Origin: Tamarix chinensis
Taxonomy: Eukaryota > Streptophyta > Magnoliopsida > Caryophyllales > Tamaricaceae
Length of the DNA: 64,000 bases
Assembly (NCBI GenBank): GCA_030549775.1
Contig: CM060175.1
Span: forward strand, 32,343,262-32,407,261
Direction: 5' to 3'
Of the stretch, positions 13,440 through 23,599 are shown piece after piece (positions within the stretch are counted from its first letter, which is position 1; each line of letters begins with the position of its first letter). A model generated the notes under the pieces. That model was not told the origin of the DNA and searched no databases. It saw only the letters and a list, made by a program, of their open reading frames with translations. The translations under genes were made by a program, and so were the position numbers.

Positions 13440-14422
13440 CCTTAGCAAAAATATACAAGTTCTAACACTGGTTAAGGTAATGACATTGATGAAGTCCCTT
13501 CCAAGAAATCACATACTATGCCTATTCAAATTTCTAAAACTTCAAATATGATATAAAAGCCTACCTATCCTTCCAATTATAGGGAATCTCTTGTACCTCT
13601 CCCAAAGTGTATACAACTTACTCTTACTCGGAGCCTTATTAATCTTTCTACATAGTCTAATGGCCAACGTTTGGTAAGATCTTCTTCTAGACTAATTAGG
13701 ATCATTGATACATCTCTACATTCCCCATTATTCTTTAGAACAATGGATGACCAATAGATACAAGTCAAAAGCTTCCATGGTAAGAGTGTCTTACTTGGTA
13801 AGTGTATAGATGCTAACACTTACACTAATCAATTAATTTTAGCCTTCATGAATACCTTATATGACTTGCACGTTCTTCCACTACTTGTGCTTCACAAGTC
13901 ACTATGCATTTTCCTACTTCACCTTTTTCTACTCTAATTTATTTTTCTATATTTCTAGCTATCGTCTTATAAATCATGTACAAGGTGTTCCCATAATACT
14001 AGATGTGACTGGGTTAGTGACAAATTTAGCGATCATAAACAATATTTGCACCAAGGTTGCCTTAAGTGATCATAAATAATATTTGCACTAAGGTTGCCTT
14101 TAGTGAGTGGAAGCACAATCGCACACATGACTTGGCCACTCTATGCTTGCAAGAATACCAATATCCTATTTTCTACCACCTTAAAAGAAAGTTCTACTTT
14201 ATTAGCTCCATTATCTTTCTTTGAGATAGATATTGAATGTATATAAATATGAAGGATTGGTATGGGGTTGACCATATCCTATCATAGAACACATAGTGAT
14301 CTTTAATGTTGATATATTCTAACATATGGCACACATGGTAAGACACAATTAGGATACCTTGGGATATGCGTCCTCTACCAAAAGGATGCTACAAGATTTT
14401 GAGGTCCCTTTAATGTTTTTCA
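13440..14422 (+). pseudogene. Unidentified decayed coding-like stretch
   Basis: One forward frame reads fairly long between stops (for example VPSKKSHTMPIQI near 13491 and VKSFHGKSVLLGKCIDANTYT near 13765), with a composition more like old protein-coding DNA than the AT-rich flanks. I do not recognise the family. It could be a gag or another element's first ORF. A 37-bp tandem duplication lies inside it (14031-14104). Confidence 0.3.
14031..14104 (+). repeat. 37-bp tandem duplication
   Basis: Two adjacent copies begin with GATCATAAA at 14031 and 14068. They share AATATTTGCAC and AAGGTTGCCTT with only a few differences, so the duplication is younger than most decay around it. Confidence 0.8.
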
Positions 14423-15500
14423 TGTTACTCCACTCCATTTTTAGCATCACTAAATTTAGTAAATAAATTGTTTTAGGGAAGCGTAATATAAAAATAATTA
14501 GGTGTTATTTCCATACTTAACAAGATTATGGCTTCTTGTATCATTCTCATAACACATATAAAGCATACCATTTACAACTTAAATAAGATAAATAATAGAA
14601 TGATAGAAATATCAATAAACATTAGATAAAAGTTTGGAGATAAAACTAAGAGTATAACGTAAGCAAAAATACAACAAAAATGATCTGTTAGAACTAATAT
14701 TCCATAGTATATCTAGAAAATAAGTTAGATATTATATTACACAACTCTATGGATAAACCCCAATATGTTAATCATTCCTCCATTGGAAGTGCATCATAGT
14801 TAGAAAAATTTTAAGGGCAATCCCTAGTAACCTACACATTAAAACTAAAGTCTTTACTCATAAGAATGAGCATCAACCACGAATATGATGGTTAATATTT
14901 GCATATTAAGTAAGGTAATAGTACAAACATAAAAAAAGTGATGAACAACACATATATGGCTACATGAAAGGATTAAATATCCACATTAATTATAACATTA
15001 GATTAGTTAAGCGAACACCAAAATATTTCAAAGATAGAGGATTATGTATCTCTATATATTTAATCTCTTGAGTTTAGTAACCTCACTATTCATAGTCGGT
15101 GGAATGGTATCATACAATAAAACAACCCAATGGAAAAACACTCTTAGCCAATATCCTCTTCTAAAAGAATGGACTGGTACTACCCTATTGCATAAACCTC
15201 CTAGCCATTATTCTTGTCTGGTGGGCTGAATTAGTTTAACCATATAATATGAAGCTCCTAGCTACTATGCTCATCAAATGGGAAAAGGTAGTACAACCTT
15301 AAGTCACAAAGATCTTAGCAACTACTCTTGTCTGATTTATTATATGGGTACAACTGACCATGACTCATACATATTCACTTTAAATATTAATGTCTAATAA
15401 GATTGGTTAGTTATTTCAATAATTTTATGTGTACTTAACATAAATATAAAGCACATGAAATGCCATGATGAGTAATTGATTAGATACCAAATAAGAACTC
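14423..15500 (-). repeat. 3' LTR (truncated) of minus-strand gypsy element D
   Basis: The left end TGTTACTCCACTCC at 14423 is the reverse complement of a GGAGTGGAGTAACA LTR end. It shares a long stretch with 18165-19100 in the same order (AATTAGGTGTTA near the end, ATTTAATCTCTT, CCATTATTCTTGTC-type cassettes). It stops at about 15500, where it abuts the RNase H end of the same element, so its own start is missing. Confidence 0.7.
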
Positions 15501-17130
15501 AAGGAGTATGATCTCTTCCTTCTCAAGGTATTTATAATGACATTAGCCTTAAAATTATGCTAGGCACAATTGATATCATAATTCTTCACCAACTCTATCT
15601 ATCTCCTTTAGCTCATATTTAACTCCTTATGAGTTAATACATAGTCTTGGCTCTTATGGTTGGTGAAGAATTTTCCTTATTTCCTATACATATACCTTCT
15701 TCACATCTTTAATGCAAAGATCATTGTGGGAAAGTCCAAATAGTTAGTATAGTAGTTTTTCTTATATTGCATCAACTGGAAAGAATCATAAGCTACCATT
15801 TTACCATGATGAATTAAAACACAACTTACTATATACCTCAACATGTCACTATAAACCTTGAATCTGTTTGATCCTGATGATGAAGTTTACATTGGTGTTG
15901 TTGTCAAACATTTCTTCAATTATTAGAGTGTCCCTCTAGATGGTTCGTTAAGAGACTAGCTACTCTGAAGAATTCCTAGATAAATCATCTATGGTATCCT
16001 ACCCAATCAAGAACCTACAAACCTTAGGAGCACTAATTGGCACCTTCCACTTAGTGACTACAACAATATTCATTCGATCCATGATAACTCCTCCAATGGA
16101 CACCACATGGCCTAAAAATGTAGCCTCTAGAAGGTAGAACTCGTAATTAGAGAGTTTAGCATGTAAAATGTGCTCTATAAGGAGCAAAAAGATAATGTAG
16201 AGTTGATTCTTATGTAGCTACCTACTTCGAGAGTACACTAAGGTATAATTTTTGAATGCCACCATGAACTAGTCAAGAAACAACAAAAACATCCTCATCT
16301 TTAGATCTATAAATATGGTGGGTGCATTGGTGATCCTAAAAGGCATCACTACGTACACTTAGTGCCTATACCATATTCTAAAGGTCATCTACTTGATGTC
16401 TACCATTATAATGTTTAGTTGGTGATAATCTGATCTTAAGTCTATCTTAAAGAAAATCATAGTTCCTCAAAGCTGGTCAAATAAATATTTGATCCTCATA
16501 AGAGCTTATTGTTTTTTCATCATCAACGTATTCATACCTTAATAGTGAATACAAAGATAAAGACTCCCATCCTTCATCTTCATGAAGAGAACTAGTGCTC
16601 CTCATAGAGAGACACTTGAGTTAATGTACTTGTAAGCCAACAACTCCTCTTAATATGACTTCAAATCCTATAATTCTACTTGTTACATTGGAGAGGGAGA
16701 TTTTGAAATTAGCTCTACCCTTGTTACTAGCTCAATGGTGAATTATATATCACATATTTTCAACATACTTGGTATCTACTTTGGAATCACATTAGGAAAG
16801 TCCTGAGTGAAAAAATTTTCCTTCGATGGTGACGCATCCATATTCAACTCCTGAGCACAACATAGATACATAGAGTAACTTATCTGCACTAATAAATACA
16901 ATGAAATATAGCATATAACCTTCATTATAGTATTAGGATTACATCTCCTATAAAATACCCTAATAGTGTGATGTCACCACAACACCACTCTTTTCTACTC
17001 ACTATCTATCACTACTTTGTATCTCCACAAAATATTTATCCCAAGGATCATGTCAATGTCTCATAGGTCCATGTAAAACAAGTTTATGAGGAATTTTACC
17101 CTATCTATTACTATGACCACATTTAAGTAT
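15500..17130 (-). pseudogene. Ty3/gypsy pol remnant (PR-RT-RH), element D
   Basis: Read leftwards on the minus strand, the protease end MILGINILWRYKVVIDSE lies near 17060-16990. The RT follows, with its C-terminal part clear at 16187-15999 (HAKLSNYEFYLLEATFLGHV, the subdomain just after the active site). The catalytic FIDD position reads FKNY (about 16260), so the polymerase is dead. RNase H ends with KNYDINC and KANVIINTL at 15590-15520, matching the usual YHPGKANVVADALSR. Directly after this the sequence enters LTR, so integrase is deleted. Many stops are present. Confidence 0.75.
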
Positions 17131-18164
17131 AGTGTAGTGTAGTCCCATCTATCCTTAGCTTGCAAAATAATAGAAACTAGTAGATAAAGATAAAGCAAGT
17201 TTAGCAAACAAAAGTAGTAGACATAAACAACAACAAAGAACCAAAAAATAATAATGCACACACTAGTATTGAAATGATGGAGAACATACCAATAAATATA
17301 TCTAGCTATCGATTAGCCTTGGATTAGTTGATGATACTTAGATACCCACCACATTGTCATCCCTAGTATCCTTCATGATACCCTCTAGAATACTAGTTAT
17401 GTTCTCCTCCACTTTGAGGAAATAAATGAGATTTTTTTAGCCCTCCTTTGCTTCTTCTCTAGGTAGTACGCCATCATTAGACTCCCTTAGTCAAAATCAT
17501 GAACTCTTTATTTTTCTTACGGATATATAGATAGAACTTTGTGTAGAGTGCCATGTTGAAATTCATTTAGGACATTGATGGTCCTTTTTCAGTGCTACAA
17601 CCTACTTACCTTTTGTGTAGTAATCTCTAGAGGATGTATGCTCTTATGCTCATCTACCTTACTCCTAGATAATTGATTACCTTAAAAGTTAGATCAAGGT
17701 CCCAAATCAAACCCTATGAGATGTCTAGATTCTCTTTCCTAATTTTGGTTGGTCAGTGATGACTAGTAACTCTTTGAAGTTACTCTTTTCTAATGCCTTA
17801 TTATGGGTGTTACGGTGGTGGTAGCAGTAGTGGATAAGGTTGGAGTGGTAGTGGTGGATGCATGAGGAACTCAATTTAGGCCTCAAATACCTTCTTCTAA
17901 TAGCTAACATGATCATATTAAGTGTCTTGGCAAGCTAGCTATAAAATAAAAAATATGTTAGTGTATAATATTCTTGTCTTACTATCACATAATGTGCACA
18001 ACCACATTCATAGGCCACCTAGGCTACCCATTCTCGATTCCTCACATGTTAATCTAGATTTTCAAAGAACCAAACTTTTTAAAACATGAAATAGACTAAT
18101 AAAATCAGATAATGGATCATTTGAGAATTTATTTTTGTAAATAAAGCACAAAAATGAACCAAAT
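17131..18164 (-). pseudogene. Gag/leader remnant of element D (tentative)
   Basis: This interval lies between the protease and the 5' LTR of the same minus-strand element, where gag and the leader belong. Fragments such as IMLAIRRRYLRPKLS (about 17910-17870) are compatible with a gag tail, but no zinc knuckle or convincing gag core was recognised. The assignment rests mainly on position. Confidence 0.35.
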
Positions 18165-20050
18165 TGTTAATATAAACTTATAAGATCCTTAAATTTACTA
18201 TTATCTTTTTTTTTGTGGAAGAATAGTATTAAGATAATTAGGTGTTACCACCATACTTCACATGAGTTTCACTTATGGTACCATCTTCATATCAAATCCA
18301 AGGTAAAAAATTTAAAAATTTAAATAAGATAAATAACATAATGAGAGAGAAATTCATAAATCTTAGATAAGAGTTTGAATTTAAACTTTGAGTACAATAA
18401 AATAAAAGATACAAAAAAGGGATCCAATATAACTAAGAGTCCATAAGGTATTCAGATAAAAAGAAAGCTACCGAATAACACTGACTCTACAAGAAGAACC
18501 CAATAGAATAAAAATTCTTAAGGCACTCCCTAATAACCTATAGACAAAAACATAGGTCATCTGCTTGAAGAAATGAGTAGCACCCATGAAAAAGATGGAA
18601 ATTATTTACATATTGTGTAAGGAATAATACAACCATAATAAAGGCACAAACATACTTAAGGTCTTATGGAATGATTAGACATGCAAATTAAGTATAACAT
18701 AAGATGACTTAATATAGGGTTTGAATTTTTTTGAGATATAGGATTATAAATTTTTATTTATTTAATCTCTTAAGTTTAATACCCTCTATATTAATAACTG
18801 AGGGAATGATATCCTAAAATTAAAATATCCTAAGGTATAAAACTTCTAGCTGTTATTCTAATCTAGTGGAAGATACTAGTATAACCCTATGGAATAAAGC
18901 TCTTAGACAGTATTCTTATCCTATGGAATGGACTACTACAACATTGGGGCTAAAGGATATTTACCACTATTCACAGCTAGTACAATGGATAGGTATAATG
19001 AGTCTCGACTTAGAAATCTTTCACTTTAATTATAGTGTCTTATCAAACTGATTGCTTATTTCATTGTTGTTCTTGCATAATTAATTTAAATAAAGACCAC
19101 ATGAAATACAAAAAAAAAATTAATTTAGCAATCCTTAATAGAAATGACCACAATACGCAGGTGAAATCCTAACTTTGCAAGACGAGGCTAAACCAACTAG
19201 CGCCATATACATTTACACCTTTACATGAAAACCAAGTTATCATATTACAATAAAACATGAACATGTTATAATGTACACAACATGATTTCTTTAATTGGAC
19301 TATAACATTTATGATTTGAATAAAATGATACATATATAAATATAGCATTACATGTAGTGAATACATAAAATAAAAAAAAAACACCTTAACTAATAACATG
19401 TATCTTTATACATAATCTTACTGATTGCTACCATTTATGATTTCAAGAAAACGAAGTAAATAAATATAACATTACATGTAGTAAATACATAGAATTAAAA
19501 AAAAAGCCTCAAATAATGACATTTATCTTTATCCCTAATCCCACTGGTCTCTATACAAGAAAAAGGCCCTAAGATTATACTTCATAGTTCATTGAGGAAT
19601 CATCTAAGGTCCAAAAGGAAATAAAACATGATTATAAGAGTAAGGATGGAAAGTGAAAACTTTAAAGGTAATACAAGAGGAAAAATATAGGAGATAGAAA
19701 CTAAGGGGTAAAGGAGAAGACTAGAACTAAAAATAGCACTTGGTAATACACACACAGACACACGCAGTAAGGAATATTAACTAGCGAAGATCGAGGGAGA
19801 GTAGGCATGATCTTCTAAGATTGAGGGAGAACAAACTCACATGGAACGAAAACTAGGATTGAGAGAGAACAAACTTGCTTAGGAAGGCTAATTCACGTAG
19901 TGAGAGCAACTCACTTGGTAAGACCTTCAAATGTTGATAGAGAATAAGCTCACCCATGAAGACAATCATGAGTGAATAAGAAAAAACTCAACCAAAGGAG
20001 AGGGAAAGTCATGTGTTTTTAGTAGTTAAAAATGAAGGTGTTATAATTTT
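18165..20050 (-). repeat. 5' LTR of element D
   Basis: It matches 14423-15470 in order and orientation. Near the left end it carries GGTGTTACCACCATACTTCAC, then GTTTCACTTATGGTACC: the reverse complement of the terminal signature found in the other LTR families here. Cassettes with CCA..TATTCTTATC..ATGG lie at about 18850-18950. The right part (about 19780-19930) has short GATTGAGGGAGAACAA repeats. The right boundary is uncertain. Confidence 0.6.
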
Positions 20051-20459
20051 ATATCAAAGCTTCTTTAAAAATATTCACCAATCTTTAATTGTTTAAGTTG
20101 ATACCACATGTTTGTATTAGGGTGACTTTCCAATTTTTTTTAAGTGATTTCCCAAATCATTCAAGTATTTAGTTTTAAGTAATTCTTTTTCAAACCCATC
20201 ATGTTTGTTAGTGAGTGTGGGTAGGGAGAATATGTTGTAGATAGCTTTCCTAATGATTTGTGATACTAGTTTTCTTGCTAAGTGATGAGTTAGTATAGAC
20301 TGTTCGTAAATTTAAGGAAACACCGGCCGCTGACTGACATTATGAGCTTATTAAGGCATTTATGGAGACCATCACAAAATAAATACCCTACAAAAATTAT
20401 CACATAGGCCACTTGAAAACTCATGACTAATAACTAGAAATTTTATAGCTATAACATTT
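20051..20459. other. Unassigned AT-rich spacer
   Basis: Nothing coding or repeated was recognised between the end of the element D LTR and the DNA-element-like block to the right. It may hold the real LTR start of D or the left end of the neighbouring element. Confidence 0.3.
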
Positions 20460-20594
20460 TGCCATGGTAATTTTAGGTGTTACCTTTTGTGGCTTATAAG
20501 CCCGTGACGAAAATGCTAGCTATGGGAAAAGTGATTTGATGGTTGCAATTGATGAAATTAGCCATTAGTAATTGGTGACCTATATCTTGATAGA

Positions 20595-20858
20595 CAAGAG
20601 TAGTCTCATGAAACATGTTATAATAGTCACAATTATTCCTATGGCGGATGTGTTGGTGGCCATGCATAGTCCCGAGGGGCACATGATAATAGCCACGAGT
20701 AGTCTCATGATATCTGTGGTAATAACCACAAGTAGTCCTATGGTGCATATGGCAATGGCTATGAGTAGGCTCTTAGCTGAAGTATCAATACTCATGAGTA
20801 GTCTAGCGACACAAGTATCAATGATGATGATGGTGATGATAATAACCACAAGTAGCAA
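20595..20858 (+). repeat. 33-bp minisatellite, eight tandem copies
   Basis: Eight head-to-tail units of exactly 33 bp start at 20595, 20628, 20661, 20694, 20727, 20760, 20793 and 20826. The core is an AGTAGTCTCATG / AATAACCAC-like sequence. The best pair is 20694-20726 and 20727-20759. Because 33 is a multiple of three, a frame stays open with an 11-residue period, but the composition gives no reason to think it is a protein. Confidence 0.85.
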
Positions 20859-20876
20859 TATAGTGGTAGCATTGAC

Positions 20877-20943
<67 letters not shown>

Positions 20944-20969
20944 ATTACTATTATTATTATTATTATTAA
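20877..20969 (+). repeat. (ATT)n microsatellite
   Basis: A pure TTA/ATT run covers 20877-20942, a short interruption follows, and it resumes at about 20950-20968. It sits immediately after the 33-bp minisatellite. Confidence 0.95.
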
Positions 20970-21779
20970 ACATCATCTCAATATCGATCATGAATAGTTA
21001 TAGCATCATAATTAATACTATGAAGTTCTTTAACAATTGATTTTTCATAATAACTCTATATTTTATTTATATAAATAGTTTAATCAATCCTTTTAAACTA
21101 TCTTAATTATACGTTGCAATATTAGGTATTACATATATAGTTTTCAAATCGTCGTGCAATTGTATATATGATTACACATTTAATTTATAGTTAAAATAAC
21201 ATTTTTTTCTTATAAACATAGTATGGGGATGTATATGTTTGTGTGTCTCTATATGTGTATATATATATATATATAATTTACTATTGCATAATTAATCTAT
21301 ATATATAATCTAAGACACAAACTAATAATTATTTTATTTTTATCCAAATTAGTAAAAAATAAATGATAGAAAATGTACTAATATTGAACAATAGTTATTT
21401 TTAAATAACCTAGTTAATTCTTAATATGGTGTTTACTTTGGCATATTAACTTTTAAATTATATATATAAATATATATTATTTTATAACCTTTATATACAA
21501 ATAAAAATGATCAAAATTAATAATTAGTAATTTTAATATTTTTTCAAAATAATCAAAATGATGATATGAAAATACATTGTATTATATATTTGAAAAAAAA
21601 ATTAAAGAAATTAATTCATATTATGGTCATATTTTTATTGATTTTTGAGTTATACGTAAAAAGTTATCGACTTTTGCCATATTTATTTTTGTACGACATC
21701 TAAGAAGAGTAAACTATAAAAATATATTTTTATAATACATTCATGGTATGTAAGTCACAAAAATTTCATTTGTGGCAAC

Positions 21780-22340
21780 TTCATGGGAAATTTGCCACAC
21801 AAAAATCTTTTCGTAACAAATTTGTTACTAGTTAGCAACAAATATCTTTTTGCAGCAAATTCATGAAACGTTAGTTGCCAAAATATCATTTGATTAGAAA
21901 TTTATGATAAGTTAAGCATGAAAATATCTTTTCATGAGAAATTAGCCATGAGAATATCTTTTTGTGGCAATTTAGACACTAAAATATATTTTTGTGACCA
22001 ATATATGGCAAGTTAGGAAAAAAAAATTATTTTTTCATGGATAATTCATGACGAGTTAGCCATAAAAATATCTTTCTATGGCAAATTCATGGTGATATTT
22101 CCACATAAGTGTTTGTTTTATGCCAAATTCGTGGAGATTTAGCCACAAAAGTATTTTTCCAAGGCAAATTCATAGCAAGTTGGTAACAAAAGAACTTTCT
22201 CATGATAATTCATGATAAGTTAGCCATAAATTTTTTTCCTATAATAAATTTGTAATGATTTTGTCATGAAATTACTATTCTATGGCAAATAGGTCACTTC
22301 ATCAAAAAAAAAATTTCCACGTCAAATTAGTCACATAATT
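21780..22340. repeat. Subterminal repeat array of about 13 units
   Basis: Units of roughly 30-43 bp recur with the shared pieces TTAGCCA, AAAATATCTTT and GGCAAATTCATG. They diverge in spacing and sequence. Arrays like this just inside the terminus are typical of CACTA and similar DNA transposons, where they bind transposase (established for the class, inferred here). Confidence 0.65.
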
Positions 22341-22533
22341 ATTTATCTATGGCGAAAAAGGCTATAGAACCATTAAATTTTTATTTTTTGTGCCCATTTT
22401 TACTAAAACCACAATCTCATACTTTATGAAAATTTTAGTGACCAATTTTTTCCTCTGTGATTATTTGCGTGGCCTATGCCACTTTTTTGTCATAGTATTA
22501 GAAGGCTAGATTATATCACCATAACCACTGCTA

Positions 22534-23560
22534 GTGCCAGCATCCGCTCCAGTTCTAGAAAATTGGCTTAGGAGGGCTGGGCATCATCACCCACTAATCT
22601 TTGAGAGTTATGAGGACCATAAAATTATTAAGAGATGGGTCATAGACATTGAGAAGACCTTCACCGCTAGTGGTTGCCCTATAGAAAAGAGGGTTCATGT
22701 GGTATTGTACTACCTATGGGGAAGAGCAGATGCTTGGTGTAGGAATGTCTAGTGTAGAGGCAGAGAGCCTATGTGTTGGGGATCGTTCCTGCAGGCACTA
22801 TGTGTCCATTTTTAACCCACTCATCTCTGTATGAAGAAATACGGTAAGTTGATGGCCCTTTAAAAGAGAGGCATAACAATATAGGAATACTACATAAGAT
22901 TTATGGGCTTCGATTAGTTTTCTCAAGTGATGGAAGCTAATGAGATGATGCATTTCCACCATTTTAATATTGGTCAAGGAATTAGATACCAAGGAATATT
23001 AGTGGGAGTTACTTTGACAAACATAGTGGGAATGTATGAGTAGGCTTTAGAAGCTTCCTAAGTGATCTAAGTTTAGAATACCCTAATAGGAGACAAGAGA
23101 AAATTTAAGGATCATCAATGTCTCGATTACCAGAAGAAAGCCAACTATAGAGTTGGCATGCCACCTAATTATGGCAAGAATATGAGGTCAATACTCCAAG
23201 CTGGAGGCCACTCTAAGGGACGTGTTGAGGAGAGGCATTATCATTAAAGCATTGTGGAGTAGACCAACTAGGAGTAGATTTTGGAGGTAATAAGGTGACT
23301 TTCCATGGTTGTGGTATGATTAGACACCAAGCTTACACATGTCACATAGAAAGAGGTAGTGTTCTAAGAGGCCAGACATGAGCTTAGAGTACTAGATCCA
23401 TTCACTAGTAACAACTGCAGATTTTAGGGGTTCCTCCATCACTAACTAGTGTAACCAATTGAGCTAGCCAATCTAGAGGACAAAAGCTTTGCACCTTTGG
23501 GCAAGGGTAAGGATCAGCTAGTGCGGTAGGAGTTTGTTTAGGAGGATGGATGAACATGAG
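22534..23560 (+). pseudogene. Gypsy gag remnant, element E
   Basis: The frame from 22534 reads as a retrotransposon gag core: ENWLRRAGHHHPLIFESYED, then a helix-rich part with WVIDIEKTFTASGCP and VVLYYLWGRADAWCRNV (the usual A-x-W-W position is A-W-C). A zinc-knuckle remnant follows at 23301-23342: the Cys-x4-His-x4-Cys part (CGMIRHQAYTC) is kept, while the first Cys reads Phe. Stops interrupt the frame after 22750. No 5' LTR or primer-binding site precedes it, since the DNA element ends only about 35 bp upstream. Confidence 0.75.
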
Positions 23561-23599
23561 TAGATAGTTAGAGGTAGAGCGCTAGGCTAGTGTTGTGCC

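Larger units (their letters stand above)
20460..22497. mobile_element. Non-autonomous DNA transposon-like element (possible CACTA type)
   Basis: The right end, read inward on the minus strand, is TACTATGACAAAAAAGTGG, close to CACTA-class termini (CACTATGACAAAA) with the first C changed to T. Next to it lies a 14-bp near-perfect inverted repeat (22469-22482, GTGGCCTATGCCAC) and then an array of about 13 subterminal repeats. The interior holds a 33-bp minisatellite, an ATT microsatellite and AT-rich filler but no transposase. The matching left terminus was not found, so the left border is a guess. The right end abuts the gag of the next gypsy element, whose 5' LTR is missing. Confidence 0.4.

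Noticed and set aside
13577..13819. 80-residue minus-strand frame
   Set aside because: The plus strand reads more coherently here, and the minus-strand translation matches nothing known to me.
20595..20858. Possible CRISPR-like array
   Set aside because: Units are adjacent without unique spacers, there are no cas genes, and the context is a plant transposon.
20572..20997. 141-residue open frame ending in a long isoleucine run
   Set aside because: It is the translation of the 33-bp minisatellite and the ATT microsatellite. Both periods are multiples of three, so no stop appears.
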